Below are positions 15,458 through 24,162 of a DNA stretch of 35,192 nt, piece by piece (position 1 is the stretch's first letter; every line of letters begins with the position of its first letter). The notes under the pieces were generated by a model, which did no database searches, had not been told where the DNA came from, and saw only the letters and a program-made list of their open reading frames with translations. The stretch is taken from assembly GCF_016125955.1 (NCBI RefSeq), contig NZ_JADEVE010000080.1:1-35192 (forward strand), written 5' to 3'. A program made the translations under genes and the position numbers. Source of the DNA: Acetomicrobium sp. S15 = DSM 107314. GTDB taxonomy: Bacteria > Synergistota > Synergistia > Synergistales > Thermosynergistaceae.

Positions 15458-15979
15458 CTAAACCAGTCCGAGGTCTCTGCGAACTGACGCCAGGTAGTCC
15501 TCTCCGTTAACCCTGGCAATGAAGTTGAACGGATCTATTTCGACAGACTCCTTGTCATCAAACCATACTTTAATGTAATTGATGCTGAACTCGTTCGCCA
15601 CATCGCCTGATTTTGCAACATCGAGTTTCCCGAGATTGGTGGTTTTTGGTACGGCCTTCACAACCACTTTGAGCGACTTTGTATTATATTCCCCGGTGCC
15701 GGCATCATAGAATTGGATAGAACCCCTGAGGTCAAGATGATGGGCTTTGGGAGCCGCGAGTTGCGTAACGGGTCCAGTAACTGTCCGCCAGTTGAGACCT
15801 AAGGTCATTGGAGAGTAATGTCCCAATGCCGGACTATCTATTTCGCCAGCAATTCCTGCACCCCTGACAGTGTCGGTCAAGCCCTCGAGGTTTGGTAGGT
15901 CCACGTCTGCCACCCCGAGAAGATCTGTTCCATCCAGATAAACCCGGAAATTTATCAACTTTTCTGGTATGTTATTCAT
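15458..15979 (-). CDS. Major tail tube protein
   Basis: The 173-residue protein starts with IPEKLINFRVYLDGTDLLGVADVDLPNLEG and contains TRTVTG-like loops, SIQFYDAGTGEYNTKSLKVVVKAVPKTTNLGKLDVAK and a C-terminal NFIARVNGEDYLASVRRDLGL. This is the P2 FII tube fold: stacked hexamers form the rigid inner tube that is driven through the envelope when the sheath contracts. It lies 13 bases after the sheath gene in the classical sheath-tube order. Confidence 0.93.
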   Translation of the reverse strand: MNNIPEKLINFRVYLDGTDLLGVADVDLPNLEGLTDTVRGAGIAGEIDSPALGHYSPMTLGLNWRTVTGPVTQLAAPKAHHLDLRGSIQFYDAGTGEYNTKSLKVVVKAVPKTTNLGKLDVAKSGDVANEFSINYIKVWFDDKESVEIDPFNFIARVNGEDYLASVRRDLGLV

Positions 15980-15992
15980 TTATTCTCATCTC

Positions 15993-17459
15993 CTAAACGA
16001 AGAGGCTCTCGAGATTTGATACGTCGAACTCGAGCTCCCATTCGATGTCTCGGGCCGGGATAGGCGGGGTCATAAATAAGCGGAATCTGATGATGCCATC
16101 CAAAAGATCCGTAACCGGATTATCCTCGGACCTGAATTCGACACGGTTCTTCTCCCCAACGAGGATTCCCCTCGCGGCAAGTCCATTGAGATTGATGTTC
16201 TCGCTATCCACAATGGTTTGGATTAGCCTGATATTCGTCGGAGCATCGACCTTCTGCCAGTATGTCAATACCAACTGGTTGCCCTTCCAAAAGAACATCC
16301 GTTTTACTGGAATGAACGCGTCCTTTGTATCGGTAACGGCTGGATAGCATGCTGTTCTGTTGCCCCAACACCGCCAGCCACCAACGAAATTAAGACCCGT
16401 CACGACGCCCTGGCTGTTGAGATAGTTAGCCTGTGACAATGTAAGGTTTACCTCATCGGATTCGTTGAGGCCGGCTATTGTAAGGCCATCGGCCTGAAAC
16501 CCCTGATTTGACGGAGAGACGTAGGGTATTCCCTCATGATCTCCGTCAGTATGCATCATCAGTGCGGCCACATGGGTACTCATATGATAGACGGACGATC
16601 CCAGCTTGACCTTGGGCCAGCAACAGATAAGGTTCTCCTGCATATAGTTGTTCTGGTTCTTCCAATCTGGAACCTCTGAATATGTTGCCACGGAATCGAC
16701 AGGAACGTCAGCAAGCGTCATTGCTTTGAATACTCCGTTAATGCCGTCCACCTTGGCGCCCATGATCGCCGCTACTTCGGGAAAGTGACTCCAGCCGGGC
16801 GCGAGCAGCGTGCCAGGAATAAGACGCAACGATGGATATACCTGCTCGATCAGTTCTATGCCGCTATATTTCCCGGTTGTGGCATTATAGCCTCCGACGA
16901 TATCCGATGCCGTCACCATCGATGGCATTAATTTGTCATAAGACACATTGAGATCCCCTTCTACAGGAATCGTGCTGTCCGGCGTGCGTGTTATGACAAG
17001 TTTTTCATCATCGCTAAAAGACAGAATATAATCCAAATCCTCTATATAAGTTGCGACATCCACCGCGTCCTTTACAACTACTGTACCGGCGAGAATTCCC
17101 TCCGAAGCCAGAACCGCTTTACCATCGGCATCGAGCGACACAGATTCACTCGACACGGATTCCTTATGTTCAGCCGGATCCAGCACATTTATGAACACCA
17201 CGGGCGCAACGCTGTATAATTGGAAAAACGTGTACATCGCCTCGCACAGCGTGTAGTCCGCCCAATTAGACGAATACCCCAGCGCATTCACCGCGTCCTG
17301 TAGCGTATAACACAGGACCAGCGAGTTGGTCTTGCCAACGCCATCCTTGCTCATATGGATGGGCGCGGTCCCAACAACCACCGCCGGCGAGTCGAGCCGG
17401 ACAGGAGGAATCACCGAGGTAGGGATTTCAGAGAATCGAACCCCGTGAAAATAAGTCAT
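15993..17459 (-). CDS. Contractile tail sheath protein
   Basis: The 488-residue protein starts MTYFHGVRFSEIPTSVIPP and includes VVVGTAPIH, a middle variable part (about 110-200) and the C-terminal RGILVGEKNRVEFRSEDNPVTDLLDGIIRFRLFMTPPIPARDIEWELEFDVSNLESLF. These match the P2 FI / Mu L sheath family. The presence of a sheath makes the phage a myovirus. Its start overlaps the previous small gene by an ATGA, so translation is coupled. Confidence 0.95.
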   Translation of the reverse strand: MTYFHGVRFSEIPTSVIPPVRLDSPAVVVGTAPIHMSKDGVGKTNSLVLCYTLQDAVNALGYSSNWADYTLCEAMYTFFQLYSVAPVVFINVLDPAEHKESVSSESVSLDADGKAVLASEGILAGTVVVKDAVDVATYIEDLDYILSFSDDEKLVITRTPDSTIPVEGDLNVSYDKLMPSMVTASDIVGGYNATTGKYSGIELIEQVYPSLRLIPGTLLAPGWSHFPEVAAIMGAKVDGINGVFKAMTLADVPVDSVATYSEVPDWKNQNNYMQENLICCWPKVKLGSSVYHMSTHVAALMMHTDGDHEGIPYVSPSNQGFQADGLTIAGLNESDEVNLTLSQANYLNSQGVVTGLNFVGGWRCWGNRTACYPAVTDTKDAFIPVKRMFFWKGNQLVLTYWQKVDAPTNIRLIQTIVDSENINLNGLAARGILVGEKNRVEFRSEDNPVTDLLDGIIRFRLFMTPPIPARDIEWELEFDVSNLESLFV

Positions 17460-17758
17460 GCACCACTACCCCCTCTCATTTCGATAACCTTCCCGGCCAG
17501 TTTGTGGATTAGCGTACTCTTTATCGTGAGGTCCTGCTGTGCTTTTGCCACATCTTTAGGTTCGACGAAAAGGTCCTTCATCCATGGATTTTCTTTCAAT
17601 ATTTTGTCTACCTCCGCCGGGAGGGGTCCCTTGAAAACCCTTCCGCGGTAAAGCCCCGACGCCGGGACGCCTGGGCCCATATAGACTATCTGTTCGGTGC
17701 TGCTGTTAATACTTCTTATTTCGGCTGTTCTGGTACTTTTAATTTTGCCCTTCGCCAT
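17456..17758 (-). CDS. Small tail-module protein preceding the sheath
   Basis: The 100-residue product contains VYMGPGVPASGLYRGRVFKGPLP and then PWMKDLFVEPKDVAKAQQDL, ending in a Lys/Arg-rich helix. A short protein with a GP-x(7)-G-x-VF start and a later F/LVEP motif is often found just before sheath genes in Mu-like tails. I know of no assigned function, and it does not resemble Mu gp38 (DUF2635) well. Overlaps with both neighbours make it part of the tail operon. Confidence 0.7.
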   Translation of the reverse strand: MAKGKIKSTRTAEIRSINSSTEQIVYMGPGVPASGLYRGRVFKGPLPAEVDKILKENPWMKDLFVEPKDVAKAQQDLTIKSTLIHKLAGKVIEMRGGSGA

Positions 17759-18233
17759 AAAATCTTGCCTCCTCCCTGGAGAGATTAGGCACCATTACGG
17801 GTATTGAAAAATGCGCCGTAAGCTCACCAAACCATTGAGGATATGGCTGATCTTCATATAACCGCCATTCGATCAGCTTGTTCTGTTCTTCCTCCAGCCT
17901 GTAGCGTCCCGCCACGGTCTGTCCGGGTGTGGAAGTTAAGGCCAAACGTATTCGCTGCAATACATTGACGCAATCCCGCCAACCATCCGCATCGTTGGCC
18001 CATGCGCCCACCAGGATCGACACGGTACAGATCCCCTGGGTCCGTTGATCGAATCCTTCCAATGGCAGGATCCGCACAAAGGGGAATTCCTCGCCTTCCT
18101 TCTCGCCGGCGCGCCGTGGTGGCAGCCAGCCTACAATAACATTTGGCACGGCGGGCCCATCCTTGCCTGGCAGTTCGAGATTCGCGAGCGCTTCCAGCAG
18201 GAGCTCTTTGAGCGCATCGCATAAAAGCAGCAT
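17739..18233 (-). CDS. Tail terminator/completion protein, Mu gp37-like
   Basis: The 164-residue protein has an N-terminal helix (DALKELLLEALANLEL), then PNVIVGWLPPR, FPFVRILPLEGFDQ and WANDADGWRDCVNVLQRIRLALTSTPGQTVAGRYRLE, ending with a beta segment (GELTAHFSIPVM). The pattern suits Mu gp37/DUF1834-type or lambda gpU-like tail terminators that cap the tube. It overlaps the gpZ gene by one base (TAATG). The assignment rests on pattern and position. Confidence 0.65.
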   Translation of the reverse strand: MLLLCDALKELLLEALANLELPGKDGPAVPNVIVGWLPPRRAGEKEGEEFPFVRILPLEGFDQRTQGICTVSILVGAWANDADGWRDCVNVLQRIRLALTSTPGQTVAGRYRLEEEQNKLIEWRLYEDQPYPQWFGELTAHFSIPVMVPNLSREEARFYGEGQN

Positions 18234-18868
18234 TATTTGCCCCCCTTCTTCAACATTAAGTCGACCTGGCGTCTCAACTCTTGCATGAGTCGTTCGTCGG
18301 AGACTTCTTTAAGTCTCGTGATTGTTTGAGGACGGCCAACCATTTGCGGAATAGAAAGCGAATATAGCTGAGAGAGTTTGGCTTTGCCACGAATAGTAGT
18401 TTCATTTGTGCGTTCCACAAGCCCAATATGACCTGATCTAAATCTCGCCAGAAAGGCATGTTTGTATTGCGTAGTAGGTCCCGATCGCTTGATAGTTACT
18501 GATATTTTTTTGCGATCTTTTACTTTAACCCCAGCCTGTTTAGGAACCGTTCTCGGTGAAATTTTGAATTTAGACATTGCTATGGGTCGACCGCTGACAA
18601 CAATCGATGCCTGGAGCCTATGCTGGCTTGCCTTCTTCTCCTCGATATGCTGACGAACTTCGTATGTCTTTACATGATATTCCCCAGTCGTTTGACGAAC
18701 TGCCTCGGCCTTTACGCCTTGCACCGCTTTATTTATCGCCCGAGATAGCACCATATCGATATTCCCATTGACGGATGCCAGAATCCCCTGCGCTCGCTTT
18801 ATATCTTCGTAATGGGACGAGGAAGACCACAGTACGACATCTCCTTTTCCTGACCTGGGGCCCGTCAT
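18233..18868 (-). CDS. Minor tail protein Z (prophage gpZ family)
   Basis: About 211 residues. The middle part (INKAVQGVKAEAVRQTTGEYHVKTYEVRQHIEEKKAS, VVSGRPIAMSKFKISPRTVPKQAGVKVK) and the later HAFLARFRSGHIGLVERTN fit the prophage minor tail protein Z family, a tail completion protein at the head-tail joint. The ATG at 18868 overlaps the upstream stop (ATGA) and has GGAGG before it; the frame is open further upstream to 18934 without a site. The protein is strongly basic. Confidence 0.85.
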   Translation of the reverse strand: MTGPRSGKGDVVLWSSSSHYEDIKRAQGILASVNGNIDMVLSRAINKAVQGVKAEAVRQTTGEYHVKTYEVRQHIEEKKASQHRLQASIVVSGRPIAMSKFKISPRTVPKQAGVKVKDRKKISVTIKRSGPTTQYKHAFLARFRSGHIGLVERTNETTIRGKAKLSQLYSLSIPQMVGRPQTITRLKEVSDERLMQELRRQVDLMLKKGGK

Positions 18869-19197
18869 GATTCGTTCGCCTCCAAGGTGACCTCGAGCAA
18901 TCCCTCTCCCTGTAAACATTCGGCTACGGTCCAATCGTGTCCATCAACAATTAGACGGTCCCCATATTCTGGCCGAAATCCAAGATCCTCAAGTTTGCAG
19001 ATCAACACTGTCCCCGCATGCCAAACCCCCTCGGCATAGTCGATGCTGTTTCTTCGTCCCGCGCGCTCTTTATAAAGGTCCTCGTCAAGCACCGCCAAAA
19101 TCTCTTTGCCTTCTACCTCTATGGCTTCCCCGAATAGGTTCAGAAGAGCTTGGTCAATAAGAGCCATAGACTCTGCGAAATCGCCTGTCCAGCTCAT
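18865..19197 (-). CDS. Head-tail joining protein (FII-like)
   Basis: This 110-residue acidic protein (AEGVWHAGTVLICKLEDLGFRPEYGDRLIVDGHDWTVAECLQGEGLLEVTLEAN) has the small beta-barrel pattern of lambda gpFII and similar adaptors that join the filled head to the tail. Position between the capsid-side connector and gpZ agrees. It overlaps both neighbours by four bases. Confidence 0.7.
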   Translation of the reverse strand: MSWTGDFAESMALIDQALLNLFGEAIEVEGKEILAVLDEDLYKERAGRRNSIDYAEGVWHAGTVLICKLEDLGFRPEYGDRLIVDGHDWTVAECLQGEGLLEVTLEANES

Positions 19198-19565
19198 TTA
19201 TTGCGCCCCCTGCGCTCCTCCAGTTTGGACATCAATTTCTCTATCGTCCAGCCATCGCTCGGTCTGCCGCCGAGAGCTCGATATTCGTCTTCCAAGACTT
19301 CTCTTTTGCTTTTCGATTCTTCCTGATTGTTGACTTTTCTTTTCTCGTCGACGTCCATCGGCGTTTCGTCTATGATTTCTTCGACATTTACCTCTTTGGC
19401 ATCCTTAAAGCCGACAAATTCTCCCTCGGATTCTGAAAAAACAAGCTCGGCTGCTCCTTTTTCGAGTAGCCGAGACGCTATTTTTTCATCTATTCCCGTA
19501 ATAAGATCTCCGGGAAGGAAGCGGACGCCGTTCGCCTTAACCCTGCTCAGCGCCCTGATTTCCAT
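19194..19565 (-). CDS. Small head-completion protein with C-terminal recognition motif
   Basis: The 123 residues fall into an N-terminal unit (MEIRALSRVKANGVRFLPGDLITGIDEKIASRLLEKGAAEL), a charged acidic linker (about 42-90) and a C-terminal unit, EYRALGGRPSDGWTIEKLMSKLEE. The last motif resembles the short helical units seen at the end of several small head proteins, such as DNA-packaging gpFI. It follows the major capsid protein directly. A role in packaging or head completion is inferred from place and shape. Confidence 0.6.
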   Translation of the reverse strand: MEIRALSRVKANGVRFLPGDLITGIDEKIASRLLEKGAAELVFSESEGEFVGFKDAKEVNVEEIIDETPMDVDEKRKVNNQEESKSKREVLEDEYRALGGRPSDGWTIEKLMSKLEERRGRNK

Positions 19566-19575
19566 GGATGATCAC

Positions 19576-20598
19576 CTATGGAAGCACGGTCGCCACGAAA
19601 AAGGCATCGATCTGCACAGGGACAGGCAACGGCCTGGAAGATAGCTGCAGGAACCTGGCGCTCGGTTTCTTCTGCACCCATGTACGGGGCACCCTCGGAA
19701 GGTCTATAGCGCCGATTTCTACATCCAAAACAGCTCCGTAAAGCATATCGGTCCTGGCTTGAGTGGATCCTATCAAGACCTTATTAGTTGGGACCATGGG
19801 CTGTTCCACGCCATTATCATCCAGATACCATTCATCATAGGAAAAGAGGTCTAAACCGACGTCTTTCAAATATCCAAGATAGGTCACGCCTCCAGGCATT
19901 TGAGTTGGATCTATGACACCAAGATCAACCCGTCTCGTGGATAAGTCTTCTTTCACTATTGGGTGGCCAAGGAAGGCATCTACAACATCCGAACCGAGGA
20001 TCAGCGTGTCAGGATTGACGCCGCTCGATTTCAGGATTTCGCGACGCCATCCACGAAGATCCTTCAGTGGATCCGAGTTACTCTTGTCACTCCAAATACT
20101 CGTGCCTTCAAGGATTTCAGTATTGGTCAAGCCGAAATTCACCGATTGATCGACACCTTCGCCAGTCATCCTAATTGAACCCGTGAACAGAGCCTGAGCG
20201 ACCATCCATTCTTCCCTGCGCGTGATCATCTCATCGAGTTCTGCCATATCTCTTCCCATTTGTTCGGCCGCTCGCTCTTCCGGACTCTGCCGTTCATACA
20301 GGTTGGATCCGGGAGCTCGTTTCAATAGATCCTCAGCGGTCGTGATCATATCCGGAGCCACCAGCACCGGTTTGTACGTTTCGGTCTTATAGCCGAGCCG
20401 CTCAACAGTCTTTCCGCCGATGACGGGGGAGACAAAGGGCGCCATCCTGCGCTTTCCCTTAATAATGTCGATATCGACATATTCCGTATCGAATGTCCGC
20501 ATATTGGAGAAAAAGCGCTCCTTTAGGAAGGTTCTGGCTGGCTTCATTTCCTCCAGCATCTGAAGCATCGTGCGAGTTTCAAAAAGATCGATAGCCAT
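19576..20598 (-). CDS. Major capsid protein, lambda gpE family
   Basis: The 340-residue protein shows the gpE pattern: FLKERFFSNMRTFDTEYVDIDIIKGKRRMAPFVSPVIGG near the start, then YKPVLVAPDMITTAEDLLKRAPG, and GVNPDTLILGSDVVDAFLGHP in the middle. It forms the HK97-fold shell of the head. The gene follows the decoration protein at 13 bases, the lambda D-E order. Length equals lambda gpE (341 residues) almost exactly. Confidence 0.94.
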   Translation of the reverse strand: MAIDLFETRTMLQMLEEMKPARTFLKERFFSNMRTFDTEYVDIDIIKGKRRMAPFVSPVIGGKTVERLGYKTETYKPVLVAPDMITTAEDLLKRAPGSNLYERQSPEERAAEQMGRDMAELDEMITRREEWMVAQALFTGSIRMTGEGVDQSVNFGLTNTEILEGTSIWSDKSNSDPLKDLRGWRREILKSSGVNPDTLILGSDVVDAFLGHPIVKEDLSTRRVDLGVIDPTQMPGGVTYLGYLKDVGLDLFSYDEWYLDDNGVEQPMVPTNKVLIGSTQARTDMLYGAVLDVEIGAIDLPRVPRTWVQKKPSARFLQLSSRPLPVPVQIDAFFVATVLP

Positions 20599-20611
20599 GT
20601 TTTAATCCTCC

Positions 20612-21262
20612 TTATGCAGATACGGCGGTCTTGAAGAATATACCCTTTGCCCGGGCGGCGGCCTTATGCATTGCAGCCGTGTCGGTACCGCCGAACACCA
20701 GTTCGGATTCGTTAAACTCACCGGTTAGATATACCGCCGCCTTTTGGGTCTCTGCTGAACTCTCTATATCCTCAGCGAGGATACATTCCACCACTCCACT
20801 GCCGTCGGTATTCGCACTGTTGACGAGCACATAAGCTCCAGAGCCCGCCATTACCGGGACGGTAAATGAATCACCAATGGCCGAATCAGTAGCCGTAGCG
20901 TTTCCTATAGTGAATTTAATATGGCCATTGGAATACTCCGTGCCCTGTATGGCATCTTCAAGTCTTGAGCCATCAGGAGCATAGACCGCAAAAGTCGCAT
21001 CGTTGGCACCAGCACTGCTCGGAGCCACGATGCAAACCATCCTATAATCGCCGATCTGGGCATTGGATTTGATCTCTACTCCGGAAATCTCGGCATCTCC
21101 ATCGTTAGTCCCAGATGCTGGAGTTCCAAGCGTTTTTGTGATTTTTCCGAGCACAGACCCTCTCTCCAGTGACCCGGTACCCGCCGCGATCGTCACGGCA
21201 TCCGTCACGACAGGGCATACATTGCCGGCAAAAAGATTATCAAAGTTAAAAACCTCAGCCAT
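20612..21262 (-). CDS. Head decoration protein
   Basis: 216 residues with the decoration-protein N-terminus (NLFAGNVCPVVTDAVTIAAGTGSLERGSVLGKIT), a middle insertion of about 100 residues (VCIVAPSSAGANDATFAVYAPDGS to GAYVLVNS) and the end VVECILAEDIESSAETQKAAVYLTGEFNESELVFGG. Lambda gpD has only 110 residues, so this belongs to the larger form with an added domain. It binds the outside of the expanded shell and stabilises it. It overlaps the protease stop by one base. Confidence 0.88.
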   Translation of the reverse strand: MAEVFNFDNLFAGNVCPVVTDAVTIAAGTGSLERGSVLGKITKTLGTPASGTNDGDAEISGVEIKSNAQIGDYRMVCIVAPSSAGANDATFAVYAPDGSRLEDAIQGTEYSNGHIKFTIGNATATDSAIGDSFTVPVMAGSGAYVLVNSANTDGSGVVECILAEDIESSAETQKAAVYLTGEFNESELVFGGTDTAAMHKAAARAKGIFFKTAVSA

Positions 21263-22398
21263 TATTTATTCCTCCTCCCATTTGCCCCACGGGCAAAAGC
21301 GGAAACAATCGCATTTATTTCGCTCTTTTCCAGATTAACCCCTTCCTCTGGATCCGAGACCCTTACGTCAGGTACATCATTGGCGTCAGCCTGGACGTAA
21401 TCTTGATGTTTTTTCGTCTTTTCGGCCTGGGCCTTCACAATGCGAACGGCAAATTCCTCAGCCGAACATGGTTCCTTGAATTTTGCTTTTTCCCCGAGCT
21501 CGCTGTCGGCTATTATTCCCATTTCTTCGATTGCCTTGATCCGTTCCCTTTCCTCGGTTCTACCTGCCTCAAGCACGGCGGCGTATACCTCTGGATGCTT
21601 TTCTTTCAGCTCGTCAATTGTCAATGCTTCCGCCTCCTCTATTGCTCCTGACTTAGTTGGTTCTTGTTTTTCGGGCATCTTGAGCACGTCGGCTTTGGCT
21701 ACTGGCTCCAGTTTTTTGGCGCCCAATGCCTGGAAAAGACGCTCAGGAGCCTTTTTGAACCTGGACAGATCGAACTGTATCTCTTTGCCGATACTCGCCA
21801 GAATGGCCATTCCTCCTTCGATCGACGCCGAAATGGGTATGGGATCGACAACTCTGTCCGCGAAACCAAGCTCCACGGCTTCAGCCCCGGTCATCCATGT
21901 TTCGGCCTCAAGCATTTCCTGGATCTTTTCTTTCGTCTGACCACTCCTTTCATAAACCGCAATCATAGTTTCCTGAAACTTGTCCAGGACTTCCGCTTGT
22001 TCTCTAAATTCGGCGGCATTCCCGCAATAGCACGCAACCGGCGAATGGATCATCATCATCGTATTAACTGGCATGATAATTTCATCACCTGCCATAGCCA
22101 CAATGGAAGCAGCCGATGCCGCCATTCCGTCCACATAGATCGTCACCGTTGCCGGATGAGACTTCAGAAGGGTATATATCGCCTGGGCCGACATCACATT
22201 TCCGCCTGGAGAATTAATCCTGACGTTTATTTTTTGGACATTGCCGATGGCCCTGAGTTCTTCCGCAATGCGTTTCGAGGACACGTCGTAGAGGTCCTCT
22301 CCAAAAATCCTAAGATCTCCGATATCTCCATATAAAAGTATTTCAGCCTCGTTCCCATCCGCCGCGGCTCGTACCTCCCAAAATCGCTTATTCGTAAT
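21262..22398 (-). CDS. Head maturation protease (ClpP-like, S14) with scaffold tail
   Basis: About 378 residues. The first 38 codons, before any ATG/GTG/TTG, encode the usual family start (KRFWEV..., EILLYGDIGD) and follow AGGAGG at the right distance, so translation probably begins at ATT (22398) or ATA (22401). The S14 fold shows NSPGG, the serine in GMAASAAS and the histidine in MMMIHSPVA. The C-terminal part (about 210-378) is charged and helical (KEKHPEVYAAVLEAGRTEERERIKAIEE), fitting a scaffold domain as in lambda gpC/Nu3. It cuts itself and the scaffold during prohead maturation. Confidence 0.88.
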   Translation of the reverse strand: MTNKRFWEVRAAADGNEAEILLYGDIGDLRIFGEDLYDVSSKRIAEELRAIGNVQKINVRINSPGGNVMSAQAIYTLLKSHPATVTIYVDGMAASAASIVAMAGDEIIMPVNTMMMIHSPVACYCGNAAEFREQAEVLDKFQETMIAVYERSGQTKEKIQEMLEAETWMTGAEAVELGFADRVVDPIPISASIEGGMAILASIGKEIQFDLSRFKKAPERLFQALGAKKLEPVAKADVLKMPEKQEPTKSGAIEEAEALTIDELKEKHPEVYAAVLEAGRTEERERIKAIEEMGIIADSELGEKAKFKEPCSAEEFAVRIVKAQAEKTKKHQDYVQADANDVPDVRVSDPEEGVNLEKSEINAIVSAFARGANGRRNK

Positions 22399-22411
22399 TA
22401 TTACTCACCTC

Positions 22412-23947
22412 CTATTGGCTCGGGATTAGCTTCCCATCTCGCCTGGCCTGTTCTTCCGCCACGCGCTGGTGATGGTTACGCTCCCAGTCTGTACCCGTAA
22501 GCTCAGCCGCTTCTATTGTCCGCGTGCTAAAGCCTTCTTCTACCCGTATTTTGGCCGCAGTGACTTCCTGCACCGGATTGAGTTGCCCCGGTGATGGGCC
22601 ACGCCAAATCGCGCTGCAATATGCCTTCCGCACCATTGGATCATCAAAAAAACCGGGGGCATAAAGCCTCCCGGTCGCTACTGCCTCGTCTAACCATGTT
22701 TCGTAAATTGGGCGGCAAAAAGATCCCTCGAACCATGCACGCCATGTCTTAAAAAACTTCCAGGCTTCCAAAAGAGCTCCCCTGCTCGCCGAATAACTCG
22801 ACGTAAAGTGTTTAACGAGGACTTCATATGGGATCCCCAAAGCCGAACCGATCTGTCTACACATGGATGTAACGAAGGAATCGAACGCCGCATTCGGGCG
22901 TTTTGGATCTACGATCTCCGGTTTTTCTCCTTGAGACAAGCTGATTACTGTCCCATGACCCAATTCGATCGCATGGCTGTCGTCGTAAATTGGTTCGTCC
23001 CCGAAGGGAGGCTCCCCAGGTGCCTGTTGAGTAATGAAAACTGTCAGAAGTCCGCCTACTACGGCAGCCATGAGCTCGGCCTCGGTATATCTATCCAGCT
23101 GCTTCAGGTCCTCGATCACCGGAGCAAGGAAAGGAACTCCTCGCCGCTGATCTATCCGCTCCGGATCCATCAAATGCAAAACATTCAATTGGCCGGTTCG
23201 CTGCCCATACGCCGGATATCGCACCCATTCTCTGCTTTTTCTGAGAACTTTTGGATTTGTACTCGTTGTATATGGATGCGCCTGACATATCCAATACGCC
23301 ACCGCAGCGCCCATATCATCGATCTCTACACCGCCTCGGATATCTTTGCCTTGACGATACCCATATGGAGGATCACAGACCCTATCACCGGCCAGCAGGC
23401 GAATTCTTAGATTGTAGGGCTGCTCGTTTCTGTTTTTGCGCAAAAGTAGAGCAAAAACATCGCCATCAAGCAAAAACGAATGGAACGCGAGGCGCTGAAG
23501 GCCATAGAAATCGCAGTGCTTCGAAGCATCACAATCTGTCGTTTCCGCCCAGAGCGAAAATTCGCGCTCGGCCTGTCTTTCCCATCGCCTCGCCTCTTCG
23601 GCCGTCATTTTAAGATACTCGGAATCTATCTGGCTATTGAGCCTCAACCCAGGGCCAATAACATTCGATTTGACAGTCCGTATTGATCCGGTAGCGAGGC
23701 CTCCGCCCATGAACAAGTCCCGAGATCGTGTCCTGAGGATTTCCAGATTATCTGTAATATCATGGTCCGGATCTCGACCATGACCCAAAAACCACCCCAA
23801 CGTGCTCCGCTTTGTTTTCGATGCCCCATGCCTTCCATATCCCGAAGATGCCATTATTTCGAGTTGGCGCAGTTTCAAGCGAGCCTCTGCGCGCTTCATC
23901 CCCCATCGAGGGGCTATTGAACTGATCGCCTTATCTAATATCTTCAT
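22412..23947 (-). CDS. Portal protein, lambda family
   Basis: About 511 residues with lambda gpB-type landmarks: the N-terminal SSGYGRHGASKTKRST, then FMGGGLATGSIRTVKSNVIGPGLRLNSQID, and the core FVTSMCRQIGSALGIPYEVLVKHFTSSYSASRGALLEAWKFF. It forms the dodecameric ring at one head vertex through which DNA is packaged and ejected. The ATG at 23947 overlaps the gpW stop (ATGA). The frame is open for 25 codons upstream, but that part lies inside gpW and has no binding site. Confidence 0.93.
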   Translation of the reverse strand: MKILDKAISSIAPRWGMKRAEARLKLRQLEIMASSGYGRHGASKTKRSTLGWFLGHGRDPDHDITDNLEILRTRSRDLFMGGGLATGSIRTVKSNVIGPGLRLNSQIDSEYLKMTAEEARRWERQAEREFSLWAETTDCDASKHCDFYGLQRLAFHSFLLDGDVFALLLRKNRNEQPYNLRIRLLAGDRVCDPPYGYRQGKDIRGGVEIDDMGAAVAYWICQAHPYTTSTNPKVLRKSREWVRYPAYGQRTGQLNVLHLMDPERIDQRRGVPFLAPVIEDLKQLDRYTEAELMAAVVGGLLTVFITQQAPGEPPFGDEPIYDDSHAIELGHGTVISLSQGEKPEIVDPKRPNAAFDSFVTSMCRQIGSALGIPYEVLVKHFTSSYSASRGALLEAWKFFKTWRAWFEGSFCRPIYETWLDEAVATGRLYAPGFFDDPMVRKAYCSAIWRGPSPGQLNPVQEVTAAKIRVEEGFSTRTIEAAELTGTDWERNHHQRVAEEQARRDGKLIPSQ

Positions 23948-24162
23948 CGGTCCATGGGAACGACATAGAACGTCCGTCGTCGCCCGCTGCCTCCCTCCAG
24001 CCGTTTGACTTCCTGTTCCCAATAATTGATCCTGTCGGCAATATATGGGAGATCGGGCATGGCCAAGCGACGGGATCCCATACTAAACTCCTGTCCCTGC
24101 GAAACCTTCAGCTCGGCATCTAACCAGGCCTGCAAATGTTTCTTTGCTTCTTCCAGCGTCAC
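23944..24162 (-). CDS. Head-tail joining protein gpW
   Basis: This 72-residue protein has two helical stretches (MTLEEAKKHLQAWLDAELKV and LPYIADRINYWEQEVKRLEGG) with the polar turn between them, as in lambda gpW. gpW enters the filled head below the portal and is needed before tails attach. Size (lambda gpW has 68 residues) and position between TerL and portal agree. It starts at a GTG overlapping the terminase stop. Confidence 0.88.
   Translation of the reverse strand: MTLEEAKKHLQAWLDAELKVSQGQEFSMGSRRLAMPDLPYIADRINYWEQEVKRLEGGSGRRRTFYVVPMDR

Noticed and set aside
17854-18222. Minus-strand frame of 122 codons
   Set aside because: Arg/Ala-rich shadow of the tail terminator gene in another phase, without a binding site.
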